Below, piece after piece: positions 1 to 7,086 of a stretch of DNA of 34,961 nucleotides (its first letter is position 1; each line of letters begins with the position of its first letter). The DNA lies in the NCBI GenBank assembly GCA_017938985.1, contig JAGBAK010000066.1, positions 1 to 34,961 on the forward strand, in the 5' to 3' direction. The notes beneath the pieces were generated by a model. That model was given only the letters and a program-made list of their open reading frames with translations, was not told where the DNA came from and made no database searches. Position numbers and translations under genes: made by a program. This stretch comes from Clostridia bacterium (lineage in GTDB: Bacteria; Bacillota; Clostridia; Oscillospirales; Acutalibacteraceae).

Positions 1-161
1 GTACATACGAAGATATATGGAGTAAACTGTATGTGATTTATGATTATTTTGCTGAAATTGCAAAATATGTAGGAGAGATACTGGAATATAATTTTAATGC
101 AAAAGAAACAGAAGAAGTAAGGAGTTTTTTATTAGAACGTCAGAAACAATGTGTAAATTGA
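1..161 (+). CDS. Partial C-terminus, possible aminoglycoside 6-adenylyltransferase (ANT(6)-like)
   Basis: An open frame runs in from the window edge (first full codon at 3) and stops with TGA at 159-161, giving about 52 residues. It has the look of the C-terminal helical part of ANT(6) streptomycin adenylyltransferases: a D-x-F-x-x-x-A-x-x-V pattern (YDYFAEIAKYV), an aromatic-rich turn (LEYNF), then an acidic and hydrophobic closing helix (EEVRSFLLERQKQ). The family would transfer AMP to the 6-OH of streptomycin in the cytoplasm. The call rests on pattern recall from a short fragment, so other nucleotidyltransferases are possible. It would be cargo of the mobile element, and the hairpin at 226-256 probably terminates it. 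Confidence 0.45.
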   Translation, partial: TYEDIWSKLYVIYDYFAEIAKYVGEILEYNFNAKETEEVRSFLLERQKQCVN

Positions 162-225
162 ACTGATAGATAAATTCCAATTTGTCGAACTAATTATTGA
201 AACAAAAATCAAATACATTTCATCA

Positions 226-256
226 AACCGTTTCACTTTTAGTGAAGCGGTTTTCT
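226..256 (+). terminator. Intrinsic terminator or attenuator hairpin
   Basis: A 12-bp stem (226-237 with 241-252, one G-T pair, loop TTT) is followed by TTTTCTT. It lies 65 bases after the partial gene and just before a strong ribosome site at 271-277, so it could end the cargo gene or attenuate what follows. Confidence 0.75.
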
Positions 257-285
257 TATACCCAAAATCGAAAGGAGACGTAAAT

Positions 286-306
286 ATGAAACACAAAAAA
301 ACATAG
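286..306 (+). CDS. Six-codon leader ORF (MKHKKT), speculative
   Basis: A strong ribosome site (AAAGGAGA, 271-278) sits before an ATG at 286, yet the frame closes with TAG at 304-306 after six codons, four of them Lys or His. A good ribosome site in front of such a short ORF suggests a translated leader peptide or a decayed gene start. It lies between two terminator-like hairpins and directly before the oriT. No expression evidence can be seen. Confidence 0.3.
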   Translation: MKHKKT

Positions 307-340
307 CAAAATAAAAGCCGAAAATAATCGGATAATCCCG

Positions 341-384
341 AAGGGCGCACTTCTATATATATCTTTCAGAAATGTATATGTGCG
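341..384 (-). other. oriT: Origin of transfer (oriT), RSF1010/pIP501-type nic region
   Basis: Read on the minus strand, 352-341 is AAGTGCGCCCTT followed by CGGGAT, which matches the nic region of the RSF1010/pIP501/pSK41 oriT group (TAAGTGCG|CCCTT). The expected cut falls between 346 and 345 on the minus strand. The 5' side of nic carries an inverted repeat, 357-367 with 369-379 (two mismatches). GTGCG at 380-384 can also pair with CGCAC at 346-350, extending the hairpin to the nic site. A MobA/MobL relaxase of the matching class starts 440 bases away. The sequence match is direct; the cut position is by analogy. Confidence 0.75.
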
Positions 385-484
385 TAGCTCCGCTAATGAA
401 AAATCAAAGATTTTAAACAAGGGTTTTACCCTTGCGCTGCGTTGCAACTATCCCATATTTTATTGAAATTGAATATTTCAATCT

Positions 485-518
485 ATCCCGTTGTTTCATC
501 TGAAGCAACGGGATTTTT
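485..518 (+). terminator. Terminator-like hairpin in front of the mob operon
   Basis: A stem of 13 bp with one G-T pair (485-497 with 502-514) is followed by TTTTT. It lies between the oriT and the ribosome site of the DUF3847 gene (AAAAGGAG, 533-540), so it would attenuate read-through into the mob genes or separate them from upstream transcripts. Confidence 0.65.
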
Positions 519-545
519 GTATCCAAAAACAGAAAAGGAGATTTT

Positions 546-824
546 ATGAGTAAATCAAAAGAAGAATTAATTGAAGAAAAAATAAAAAACGAAAAGGAAA
601 TTAAAATTCTTGAACATCAGAAACAGCGACTTGGGAATCGCATTGAATATCTCACCAAAGGTGACAAAGCAAAACGCACTCACCGTCTTTGTGAAAAAGG
701 CGGTGCGATTGAAAGTGTCTGTCCCGCAACAAAGAATATGACTTCTGCAGATTTTTATCGACTTGCCGAATTCATTTTCGATCTGCCCGAAGTGAAAAAG
801 CATCTTGAAAGGTTGATGCCTTAA
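546..824 (+). CDS. DUF3847 family protein, mobilization-associated
   Basis: This 92-residue basic protein starts with a charged coiled coil (residues 3-40, rich in Glu and Lys) and ends in a compact helical part (SADFYRLAEFIFDLPEVKKHLERL). That layout fits the DUF3847 family, which in Clostridia is usually encoded directly before MobA/MobL relaxases. Its stop codon overlaps the relaxase start by one base, so the two are translationally coupled. The position next to oriT and relaxase suggests an accessory relaxosome protein in the role of MobC, but that role is inferred. The ATG follows AAAAGGAG with good spacing. Confidence 0.75.
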   Translation: MSKSKEELIEEKIKNEKEIKILEHQKQRLGNRIEYLTKGDKAKRTHRLCEKGGAIESVCPATKNMTSADFYRLAEFIFDLPEVKKHLERLMP

Positions 825-2359
825 TGTCACTTTTTCATTTCCATGTAACCCAAATAAAACGAAGTTCAGGACAAAGCGCTGTTGCGTGTGCCGCTTACCG
901 TGCAGGTGAAAAATTGAAGAGTGAATATTACGGTGAAGTCAGCGATTACACCCGTAAAGGCGGTGTGGTTGAAACGGGAATTATGTTGCCCGAATATGTT
1001 CCGCAAAATCTTTCCGACAGAGAAACACTGTGGAACGCAGTCGAGAAAACCGAAAAAGGCAAAAAGGCTCAGCTTGCATACAGTTTTGATTTTGCTTTGC
1101 AGAATGAATTTACAATGGAAGAAAATATCGAGCTTGCTAAAAAATTCATCAGAGAGCAGTTTGTTGAAAGAGGAATGATTGCCGACTTTGCAATTCATTC
1201 TCCCGAAACAAACCGCATTGCAAATCCTCACGTCCATGTGCTGTGTCCGATAAGACCGATTGAGAAAAGTGGTGAATGGGGTAACAAACAAAAACGGGTT
1301 TATGAGCTTGACCGAAACGGTGACAGAGCAACCGACCATAACGGAAATTACATCTTCTCTGCCGTGCCGACAACCGACTGGGGAAAAGCCGAAACTCTTG
1401 AACATTGGCGTTCGGAATGGGCAAGAATGTGCAACGAGAAATTTGAAGAAAAACAACTTGCAGAAAGAATTGATTACCGCAGTTATGAGCGACAAGGTGT
1501 TGATAAAATTCCGACAGTTCACGAAGGAGTTGCAGTCAGACAGATGGAAAGCAAAGGCATAAAAACAGATAAGGGAGAGAAGAACAGATTGATAAAATCT
1601 ACAAATGCTCTGCTTACCGAAATCAAAGAGAAAATCAAAATTTTTAAAAGCTGGATTGAAGAAATCAAAGCGGAACTTGAGAAATTCAATCAACCCGAAA
1701 CAACGCTTGTGGATATTCTCAATACATATCTCGATATGCGAAAAGAAGGCAGAAGTGATTGGAACAAATCTGCACAGACAAAAGGTTCTGTTGCAGATTT
1801 AAAGAAAATATCGCAGGCAATTATGATTTTGCAAAACCGAAATATCTGCACTTTTGATAAACTCAACGAAATTCTGAATCCGATTGACGAAACAAGAAAA
1901 TCAATAAAGGCAGATGAAAAGAAAATCAAACGGCTGAAACAGCACATTTCAAAGATTGAAGATTATGAAAAGTACAAACCTATTTACGATAAATATTCAA
2001 AAATATTTTTTGAGAAAAGCAAAGAAAAGTATTATTCCGAACACGAATCTGAAATCGAGAAATACAAAACGGCTGTGCGATATATGAAAGCAAATTCTGA
2101 ATGTAAACCAAGTGCAAAAGCAGAAATAAAATCTGAAATAACATCATTAACGGAACATCAAAAGACTTTATCCGCCAACCTATCCACCCATCAATCCGAA
2201 CTCCGTGAGCTTGAAGAAATCAGATACATTGTAACCCAAGCTATGGAACACAAAGAAAACGAAAAGCCGTCTGTTCTCAAACGTCTTGAAGAAGCGAAGA
2301 AACTGACGGCACAGAACAACCGTTCCGCTTACAAAAAGCAGGAACAGAATATTGAATAG
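824..2359 (+). CDS. MobA/MobL family relaxase (MOBQ)
   Basis: The relaxase nicks oriT, stays covalently bound to the 5' end through a tyrosine, and leads the strand into the recipient. The N-terminal domain (about residues 1-230) shows the family start SLFHFHVTQIKRSSGQSAVA, a probable catalytic Tyr25 (AAYRAGEKL), and the metal-binding motif NPHVHVLCPIRP with His136 and His138. Residues 260-500 are a long charged coiled coil, typical of these Gram-positive MOBQ proteins. At 511 residues it is of usual length. It overlaps the DUF3847 gene by one base and is followed by the ParB-like gene. The RSF1010-like oriT at 341-384 is its expected substrate. Confidence 0.9.
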   Translation: MSLFHFHVTQIKRSSGQSAVACAAYRAGEKLKSEYYGEVSDYTRKGGVVETGIMLPEYVPQNLSDRETLWNAVEKTEKGKKAQLAYSFDFALQNEFTMEENIELAKKFIREQFVERGMIADFAIHSPETNRIANPHVHVLCPIRPIEKSGEWGNKQKRVYELDRNGDRATDHNGNYIFSAVPTTDWGKAETLEHWRSEWARMCNEKFEEKQLAERIDYRSYERQGVDKIPTVHEGVAVRQMESKGIKTDKGEKNRLIKSTNALLTEIKEKIKIFKSWIEEIKAELEKFNQPETTLVDILNTYLDMRKEGRSDWNKSAQTKGSVADLKKISQAIMILQNRNICTFDKLNEILNPIDETRKSIKADEKKIKRLKQHISKIEDYEKYKPIYDKYSKIFFEKSKEKYYSEHESEIEKYKTAVRYMKANSECKPSAKAEIKSEITSLTEHQKTLSANLSTHQSELRELEEIRYIVTQAMEHKENEKPSVLKRLEEAKKLTAQNNRSAYKKQEQNIE

Positions 2360-2372
2360 AAAGGAAAATTTA

Positions 2373-3215
2373 ATGTCAGAATCAACAGTAAACATACCCA
2401 TTGAAAAGCTTCATCAGTTTGAGGGACATCCGTTCAGCGTACCCGATAACGATGAAATGAATATGCTCATCGAAAGCATACAGCAAAACGGAATCATAAA
2501 TCCATTGATTGTCAGACCAAAGGAAAACACGGAAGATGAATATGAGGTTGTTTCGGGTCACAGAAGACTCCGTGCAGCAAGGAAAGCAGGACTGAAAACG
2601 GTACCTGCTTTAATTTATGCCATTGACAGAGATACCGCAACAATTGCGGTTGTTGACTGCAACCTGCAACGTGAGAACATCCCGCCGAGCGAAAAAGCAA
2701 AGGCATTCAAAATGAAAATGGATGCCATATCGCATCAGGGCAAATCAACTTCGCGACAACTTGTCGACAAGTTGAAAAGTGCCGAGTTTATCTCACAGTC
2801 GGAAAGCGGCAGACAGGTTCAAAGATACATCAGGCTCACTCATCTTATCCCCGAGCTTTCGGATATGGTTGATAAAGGAAAGATTGCATTTACACCCGCC
2901 GTTGAAATCTCATATCTCACCGAAGAAGAACAGAAAAATCTGCTCGAAACAATACAAAGTGAGGACTGCACTCCGTCGTTGTCACAGGCACAGAAAATGA
3001 AACAGCTTTCGCAGCTTCACCGTCTTGATATGGATATGATTTTTAAAATTATGACAACCGCAAAGCCGAATCAGAAAGAATTTCTGAAACTGGATTCCGA
3101 TAAATATGATAAATTTCTCGGCAAATTTTCAACCCCGAAAGACAAGGAAGAACATATTTTCAAAGCACTTGAATTTTACGATAAACATCAAAGAAAGAAG
3201 GATCTTACAAAATGA
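2373..3215 (+). CDS. ParB/Srx-type partition-like DNA-binding protein
   Basis: The protein has the ParB N-terminal nuclease/CTPase-like domain (IPIEKLHQFEGHPF, then GIINPLIVRP and the GHRR box at residues 62-65), followed by a helix-turn-helix region (about 125-200) and a C-terminal part without a recognised dimerisation motif. I chose ATG 2373, giving 280 residues, because AAAGGAAA lies at the right distance; an in-frame ATG at 2352 overlaps the relaxase end and has no such site. No ParA partner is present in the window. Orphan ParB-like genes are common between mob genes and the recombinase in clostridial elements, where they may help stability or regulate transcription. The exact role is unknown. 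Confidence 0.85.
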   Translation: MSESTVNIPIEKLHQFEGHPFSVPDNDEMNMLIESIQQNGIINPLIVRPKENTEDEYEVVSGHRRLRAARKAGLKTVPALIYAIDRDTATIAVVDCNLQRENIPPSEKAKAFKMKMDAISHQGKSTSRQLVDKLKSAEFISQSESGRQVQRYIRLTHLIPELSDMVDKGKIAFTPAVEISYLTEEEQKNLLETIQSEDCTPSLSQAQKMKQLSQLHRLDMDMIFKIMTTAKPNQKEFLKLDSDKYDKFLGKFSTPKDKEEHIFKALEFYDKHQRKKDLTK

Positions 3216-3475
3216 AAAAACCAAACAACATTGCGATTATTGAGCCCGTATCGTACGGCGCAAACGAATATGTAATCAACGGTGTCAGATATACGGTTGA
3301 ATCCCGTTTTGTTCCGTATGACATAAAAAGCAAGCAGGCAACGTTCCATGATAAAATCAAAAGAATTATCAGAAGTGATTTCATACCTTTGACAGTAAAC
3401 ACAGATGAAGATATACTTGAAACAAACAATGTGTGTTTGACTGCCGGAAAGGAGGACTATGCAGTCGAAGGATAA
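3212..3475 (+). CDS. tnpW: TnpW-like transposon-encoded small protein
   Basis: This 87-residue protein carries the TnpW pattern: a short beta segment (YVINGVRYTVESRF) and then a basic helix ending DKIKRIIRSD. TnpW is encoded by Tn4451-type elements and many related clostridial elements; its biochemical function is not established. The start overlaps the ParB-like stop in an ATGA arrangement, and its end overlaps the recombinase start by 17 bases. The three genes are therefore likely translated together. A role in helping or controlling the recombinase is inference from position only. Confidence 0.75.
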   Translation: MKKPNNIAIIEPVSYGANEYVINGVRYTVESRFVPYDIKSKQATFHDKIKRIIRSDFIPLTVNTDEDILETNNVCLTAGKEDYAVEG

Positions 3476-5165
3476 AAAAGAACAAGGCTTTACAGCACTT
3501 TACTGCCGTTTATCCCGTGATGACGGTACCGAAGGCGACAGTAACTCGGTGGTTAATCAGAAAAAGCTATTGCAGAAGTACGCAAAGGATAACGGATTTC
3601 AGAATCCGAGAGTTTATGTGGATGACGGATATACGGGAACAAACTTCAACCGTCCCGCATTTCAGCAGATGATTGAGGATATTGAACTTGGATATATCTC
3701 AACGATAATCGTAAAAGATATGTCCCGTCTGGGCAGAAATTATCTTGAAGTCGGCTACTATACCGACAACTACTTTCCGCAAAAAAATGTCCGGTTCATT
3801 GCAATAAATGACGGAGTTGACAGTGCAGACGGTGACAACGAATTTGCACCGATAAGAAACGTAATCAATGAGCTTTACGCAAGGGACATCAGCAGAAAAG
3901 TACGCTCATCATACCGAATAAGAGGTAATTCGGGCGAACCGCTTTCAAAACCGCCTTACGGATATATTGAATCTCCCGATAATCCGAAAAAATGGATAAT
4001 CGACCCCGAAGCGGCTGCTGTTGTGAAACGGATATTTCAAATGAGTCTTGAGGGCAAAGGTAACGAAACGATTGCAAGGATATTGCACGAAGAAAAAGTT
4101 TTGGTACCTACATCATATATGATAGAAAAAGGCATCAGGCAAAGCGGAAGAAAACCTGCTGACCCGTGCAAACGGATGGCAACAACAGTCGGAAGAATCC
4201 TTGAAAGTCAGGAATACTGCGGAGATGTTATCAACTTCAAGACATATTCCCGTTCGTTCAAAGACAAGCGGAGATTGGCAAATCCAAAAGAAAACTGGGT
4301 AATATTCAAAGATGTTCACGAGCCGATAGTTGACCGTGAAACCTTTGAGCTGGTTCAGAAATCCATAAAAAACACCAAACGGAGAGCACCCAAACCCGAG
4401 AACGGTGAGAAAAGCATATTCAGCGATTTGCTTTACTGTTCGGATTGCGGTCACAAGCTGTGGCATCACGTGAATCCCCGTAACAAAGATATCAAGTTTT
4501 TCAGTTGTTCCAACTACAAGAAAGACACAAGAGGCACCTGCGATGCAAGGCATTATGTCCGTGCGGATGCAATAGAGCAGGTTGTGATGCTTGAACTCAA
4601 ACGGCTTGCGAAGTTTCTTGAATATGACGAAGAAGCATTTGCCGATATGCTTGCCGAAAAGACAAACGAAGACCTTATTGCAGAAAAGAAACAGGTTCAG
4701 AAAGAGCTTGACAGAGCAATCGCAAGAAATGAAGATGTAGCGAGGCTGTATGAAAGGCTTTATGAAGATAATGTTTCTGGCAAGGTTACCGACGAATGGT
4801 TTATGCAGTTATCTAACAAGTATGAAAGCGAAAGGCTTGAACTCAAAACAAAGATTCAGCAATACCGTGAGCAGCTGAGCAATCTCGGTGCAATGCAGAA
4901 AGGCAAGGAGCAATTCATATCAGCAGTGAGAAAGTTTATGCAGATGGAAACCCTGACAGCGCCGCTGCTCAAAGAACTGATAGACAAAATCGTTGTTTAT
5001 GAAACGCAGGGAACGGGAAAGTACAGAACGCAGAAAATTGTAATTTACTACCGATTTGTAGGTTATCTCGAAATACCGCTGACCGAAAGCGAATGGGAAT
5101 ATTACCGAGCCGACACAAGACAGGGAGTGGCGATTGAATATATCTCAAAGAATATCCCGGCATAA
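3459..5165 (+). CDS. Large serine recombinase, TnpX-like
   Basis: This enzyme would excise and insert the element by double-strand exchange through a phosphoserine link. The resolvase domain (about residues 10-155) has the catalytic Ser19 in YCRLSRDD and the later DMSRLGRNYLEVG and INELYARDISRKV signatures. A recombinase domain (about 170-290) follows, then a zinc ribbon with CSDCGHKLWHH and a second Cys pair (FSCSNYKKDTRGTC), a long coiled coil (about 395-480), and a DUF4368-like C-terminus. Its 568 residues and domain order fit the Tn4451 TnpX clade, which often targets loose GA-core sites. The ribosome site AAGGAGG sits close to ATG 3459. It is the last gene of the element. Confidence 0.92.
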   Translation: MQSKDKKEQGFTALYCRLSRDDGTEGDSNSVVNQKKLLQKYAKDNGFQNPRVYVDDGYTGTNFNRPAFQQMIEDIELGYISTIIVKDMSRLGRNYLEVGYYTDNYFPQKNVRFIAINDGVDSADGDNEFAPIRNVINELYARDISRKVRSSYRIRGNSGEPLSKPPYGYIESPDNPKKWIIDPEAAAVVKRIFQMSLEGKGNETIARILHEEKVLVPTSYMIEKGIRQSGRKPADPCKRMATTVGRILESQEYCGDVINFKTYSRSFKDKRRLANPKENWVIFKDVHEPIVDRETFELVQKSIKNTKRRAPKPENGEKSIFSDLLYCSDCGHKLWHHVNPRNKDIKFFSCSNYKKDTRGTCDARHYVRADAIEQVVMLELKRLAKFLEYDEEAFADMLAEKTNEDLIAEKKQVQKELDRAIARNEDVARLYERLYEDNVSGKVTDEWFMQLSNKYESERLELKTKIQQYREQLSNLGAMQKGKEQFISAVRKFMQMETLTAPLLKELIDKIVVYETQGTGKYRTQKIVIYYRFVGYLEIPLTESEWEYYRADTRQGVAIEYISKNIPA

Positions 5166-5179
5166 AAACTGTCCGTAAC

Positions 5180-5209
5180 AAACAAAAAGAGCAGGCATGC
5201 CGCCTGCTC
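5180..5209 (-). terminator. Distal terminator facing the recombinase
   Basis: An 8-bp GC-rich stem (5189-5196 with 5202-5209, loop 5197-5201) is followed on the minus strand by TTTTTGTTTG. It reads as a second terminator behind the minus-strand tRNA-Ser and insulates it from the convergent recombinase gene. Confidence 0.75.
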
Positions 5210-5225
5210 GAAAATATAACTGAAA

Positions 5226-5270
5226 TAAAAAATCGAGTGTTCACAACCTGAATCCGTTATGAACACTCGA
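5226..5270 (-). terminator. Terminator of tRNA-Ser(CGA)
   Basis: A perfect 11-bp stem (5233-5243 with 5260-5270) lies immediately after the tRNA 3' end on the minus strand and is followed by a T-rich run (5232-5226). Confidence 0.85.
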
Positions 5271-5272
5271 GA

Positions 5273-5360
5273 TGGCGGAGAGTTAGGGATTCGAACCCTA
5301 GGTGAGTTTCCCCACACAGCATTTCGAGTGCTGCACCTTCGACCTCTCGGACAACTCTCC
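5273..5360 (-). tRNA. tRNA-Ser(CGA)
   Basis: The minus strand folds as a class II tRNA of 88 bases. It has acceptor stem GGAGAGT/ACTCTCC, a long variable arm (TGTGGGGAAACTCACC), T-loop GGTTCGAATCC, and an encoded CCA end. The anticodon loop ACTCGAAAT gives anticodon CGA, which reads serine UCG. It has its own promoter and two terminators. The mobile element abuts its downstream side without disrupting it. Confidence 0.95.
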
Positions 5361-5386
5361 ATATATTAATTTTTAACAGCTCTGCT

Positions 5387-5415
5387 ATTTTAGCAGATTT
5401 TGAAGCGGTTGTCAA
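5387..5415 (-). promoter_or_regulatory. Sigma-A promoter of tRNA-Ser(CGA)
   Basis: On the minus strand TTGACA (5415-5410) and TAAAAT (5392-5387) are separated by 17 bases, about 27 bases before the tRNA 5' end. Confidence 0.8.
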
Positions 5416-5497
5416 TCGGTTTTGTTTGACCGTTAATATAAAATATCCGTTTTGTTTTAATTATTATATGTAAAAATGACGAAAAAACTGTCCGCTG

Positions 5498-5526
5498 TTG
5501 ACTTTTTTGCTTTAATATGATAATGT
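5498..5526 (+). promoter_or_regulatory. Probable promoter of the amino acid ABC importer operon
   Basis: TTGACT (5498-5503) and TAATGT (5521-5526) are 17 bases apart, 47 bases before the lipoprotein start. The -10 is imperfect; GATAAT at 5519-5524 is an alternative with a shorter spacer. Confidence 0.6.
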
Positions 5527-5540
5527 ATTAACACAACAAA

Positions 5541-5555
5541 AGCCGTAAAACGGCT
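5541..5555 (+). promoter_or_regulatory. Small leader hairpin before the ribosome site
   Basis: AGCCGT and ACGGCT form a 6-bp stem with an AAA loop, ending a few bases before the AAAAGGAG ribosome site of the binding-protein gene. It could shield the 5' end of the mRNA from decay or tune initiation; no known riboswitch fold is seen. Confidence 0.4.
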
Positions 5556-5572
5556 GAAAAGGAGTTTTTATT

Positions 5573-6364
5573 ATGAAAAAAATACTTGCTCTCCTCCTCG
5601 CACTTTCAATGGTATTCGTTCTCGGCGCTTGCAAAGATAACGGTTCCGACTATGAATACATAAAAGAAAAAGGCGAAATGATTATCGGTATCACCATTTT
5701 CAAACCTATGAACTATTATGATGATAAGAATGATCTTATCGGTTTTGAAACTGAATTTGCTGAAGCAGTTTGCGCTAAGCTTGGTGTTAAGGCTAAGTTC
5801 CAGGAAATCAACTGGGCAGCAAAAGAAACTGAGCTTAACGGCAAAACAATTGACTGCATCTGGAACGGTATGACAATTGACGAAGACAGACTTGCAAATA
5901 TGTCAATTTCAACTCCCTATATGCAGAACAAGCAGGTTCTCGTTGTTAAAGCTGAGAATGCAGGTCTCACATCAGTTGACGGTCTCAAGATTGCTGCTGA
6001 AGGCGGTTCTGCAGGCGCAAACGTAATAGAAAACGATGCATATTTCAAGAATGCACAGTTCATTGAAGTTGAAGATATGGCAGCAGCGCTTATGGAAGTT
6101 GCAGCAGGCACTTCTGACGGTTGCGTTATCGACTACGTAACAAGCCTTGGTTCAATCGGCGAAGGTACAGACTATGCAAACCTTGTTGTTGTTGAAGAAG
6201 CGAAATTTGAGCTTGGCAACGATGAGCAGTACGGCATTGCATTCCGTAAAGGCAGTGATATGACAGAAAAGGTTAACGCTGCTATCACAGAGCTTGTTGA
6301 AGACGGCACTCTTGCAAAGATTGCTGCAGCTTACGGTCTTGAAGATCAGCTTATTGCGAAATAA
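5573..6364 (+). CDS. Polar amino acid ABC transporter, substrate-binding lipoprotein
   Basis: A signal peptide ends in lipobox LGAC with Cys20, so the protein would be lipid-anchored outside the membrane and hand its ligand to the permease encoded next. The rest is a type II periplasmic-binding fold of SBP_bac_3 type: MIIGITIFKPMNYYDDKND, then GFETEFAEAVCAKLGV, and the later GLKIAAEGGSAG and QYGIAFRKGSD segments. At 263 residues it is of usual length. The ligand cannot be told from sequence; cystine, glutamine or other polar amino acids fit the family. It is first in a three-gene operon, with a strong AAAAGGAG ribosome site. Confidence 0.92.
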   Translation: MKKILALLLALSMVFVLGACKDNGSDYEYIKEKGEMIIGITIFKPMNYYDDKNDLIGFETEFAEAVCAKLGVKAKFQEINWAAKETELNGKTIDCIWNGMTIDEDRLANMSISTPYMQNKQVLVVKAENAGLTSVDGLKIAAEGGSAGANVIENDAYFKNAQFIEVEDMAAALMEVAAGTSDGCVIDYVTSLGSIGEGTDYANLVVVEEAKFELGNDEQYGIAFRKGSDMTEKVNAAITELVEDGTLAKIAAAYGLEDQLIAK

Positions 6365-6387
6365 TTTAAAGATACAGGAAGATTTTA

Positions 6388-7077
6388 ATGACTGAAATTT
6401 TGCTTAATGCTGCACAGGGCGGCGTAATGAACGGCGAGTTCACAGAGGTTTCCATTTCTCTGCTTGAAGGTCTTTGGGAAAACATAAGACTGTTTTTCTC
6501 AACACTTTTATTTGCGCTCCCGTTGGGTCTTGTTATAACGTTTGGCTCAATGTCAAAGTTCCGCCCCGTTAAATATTTAACAAGGATGTTTGTCTGGGTT
6601 ATCAGAGGAACACCCCTTATGCTTCAGCTTTTTGTTGTTTTCTATGTGCCGGGACTTGTTTTCAATATTCCGATGCAGGACAGAATGACGGCTGCTTTGA
6701 TTGCTTTTGTGATAAACTACTCTGCATATTTTTCAGAGATTTACAGAGGCGGCATTGAAAGTATTCCCAAGGGACAGTATGAGGCTTGCCAGGTGCTTGG
6801 TATGACCAAGGCACAGACGTTTTTCAAAGTTGTTTTGATGCAGGTTGTTAAGCGCGTTGTTCCTCCCATGAGCAACGAAATAATCACCCTTGTCAAGGAT
6901 ACGTCCCTTGCAAGAGTTATTGCTGTTTCGGAAATTTTGATGGCGGCTGAGCGTTTTTCGAGAAAAGGTGTTATCTGGCCGCTTTTCTATACTGCGGTAT
7001 ATTTCCTTGTGTTCTGCGGCGGACTTACCCTTATTTTCGGATACGTCGAAAAGAAGCTTGATTACTACAAAGGTTAA
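6388..7077 (+). CDS. Polar amino acid ABC transporter, permease
   Basis: This inner-membrane channel subunit of 229 residues has about five membrane segments. It carries the family signature of the HisM/GlnP type: the VIRGTPLMLQLFVVFY segment, then YSAYFSEIYRGGIESIPKGQYEACQVLGM, which is the EAA loop that contacts the ATPase. The rest (NEIITLVKDTSL, AERFSRKG) also follows the family. It sits 23 bases after the binding-protein gene and 9 before the ATPase gene, which marks one operon. The first 25 residues before the first membrane segment are somewhat longer than usual, and an internal start cannot be excluded. Confidence 0.93.
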   Translation: MTEILLNAAQGGVMNGEFTEVSISLLEGLWENIRLFFSTLLFALPLGLVITFGSMSKFRPVKYLTRMFVWVIRGTPLMLQLFVVFYVPGLVFNIPMQDRMTAALIAFVINYSAYFSEIYRGGIESIPKGQYEACQVLGMTKAQTFFKVVLMQVVKRVVPPMSNEIITLVKDTSLARVIAVSEILMAAERFSRKGVIWPLFYTAVYFLVFCGGLTLIFGYVEKKLDYYKG

Positions 7078-7086
7078 GGTGCAGCT

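Larger units (their letters stand above)
1..5180. mobile_element. Right part of an integrative mobilizable element (Tn4451-like)
   Basis: This stretch holds a possible resistance-gene tail, an oriT, a DUF3847 protein, a MobA/MobL relaxase, a ParB-like protein, TnpW and a large serine recombinase, all on the + strand with overlapping or close-set genes. TnpW followed by a TnpX-type recombinase is the signature of Tn4451-class mobilizable transposons. No conjugation pore genes are present here, so the element would need a helper to transfer. The right boundary is inferred to lie between the recombinase stop (5165) and the tRNA-Ser terminators (from 5180 on). The left boundary is outside the window, so no att repeat could be compared. 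Confidence 0.8.

Noticed and set aside
866..1693. A 275-codon minus-strand open frame inside the relaxase gene
   Set aside because: It is a mirror of the relaxase codons, Phe- and Cys-rich, with no start signal.
2352..2372. An ATG start of the ParB-like gene at 2352
   Set aside because: It overlaps the relaxase end and its ribosome site is missing; AAAGGAAA fits ATG 2373.
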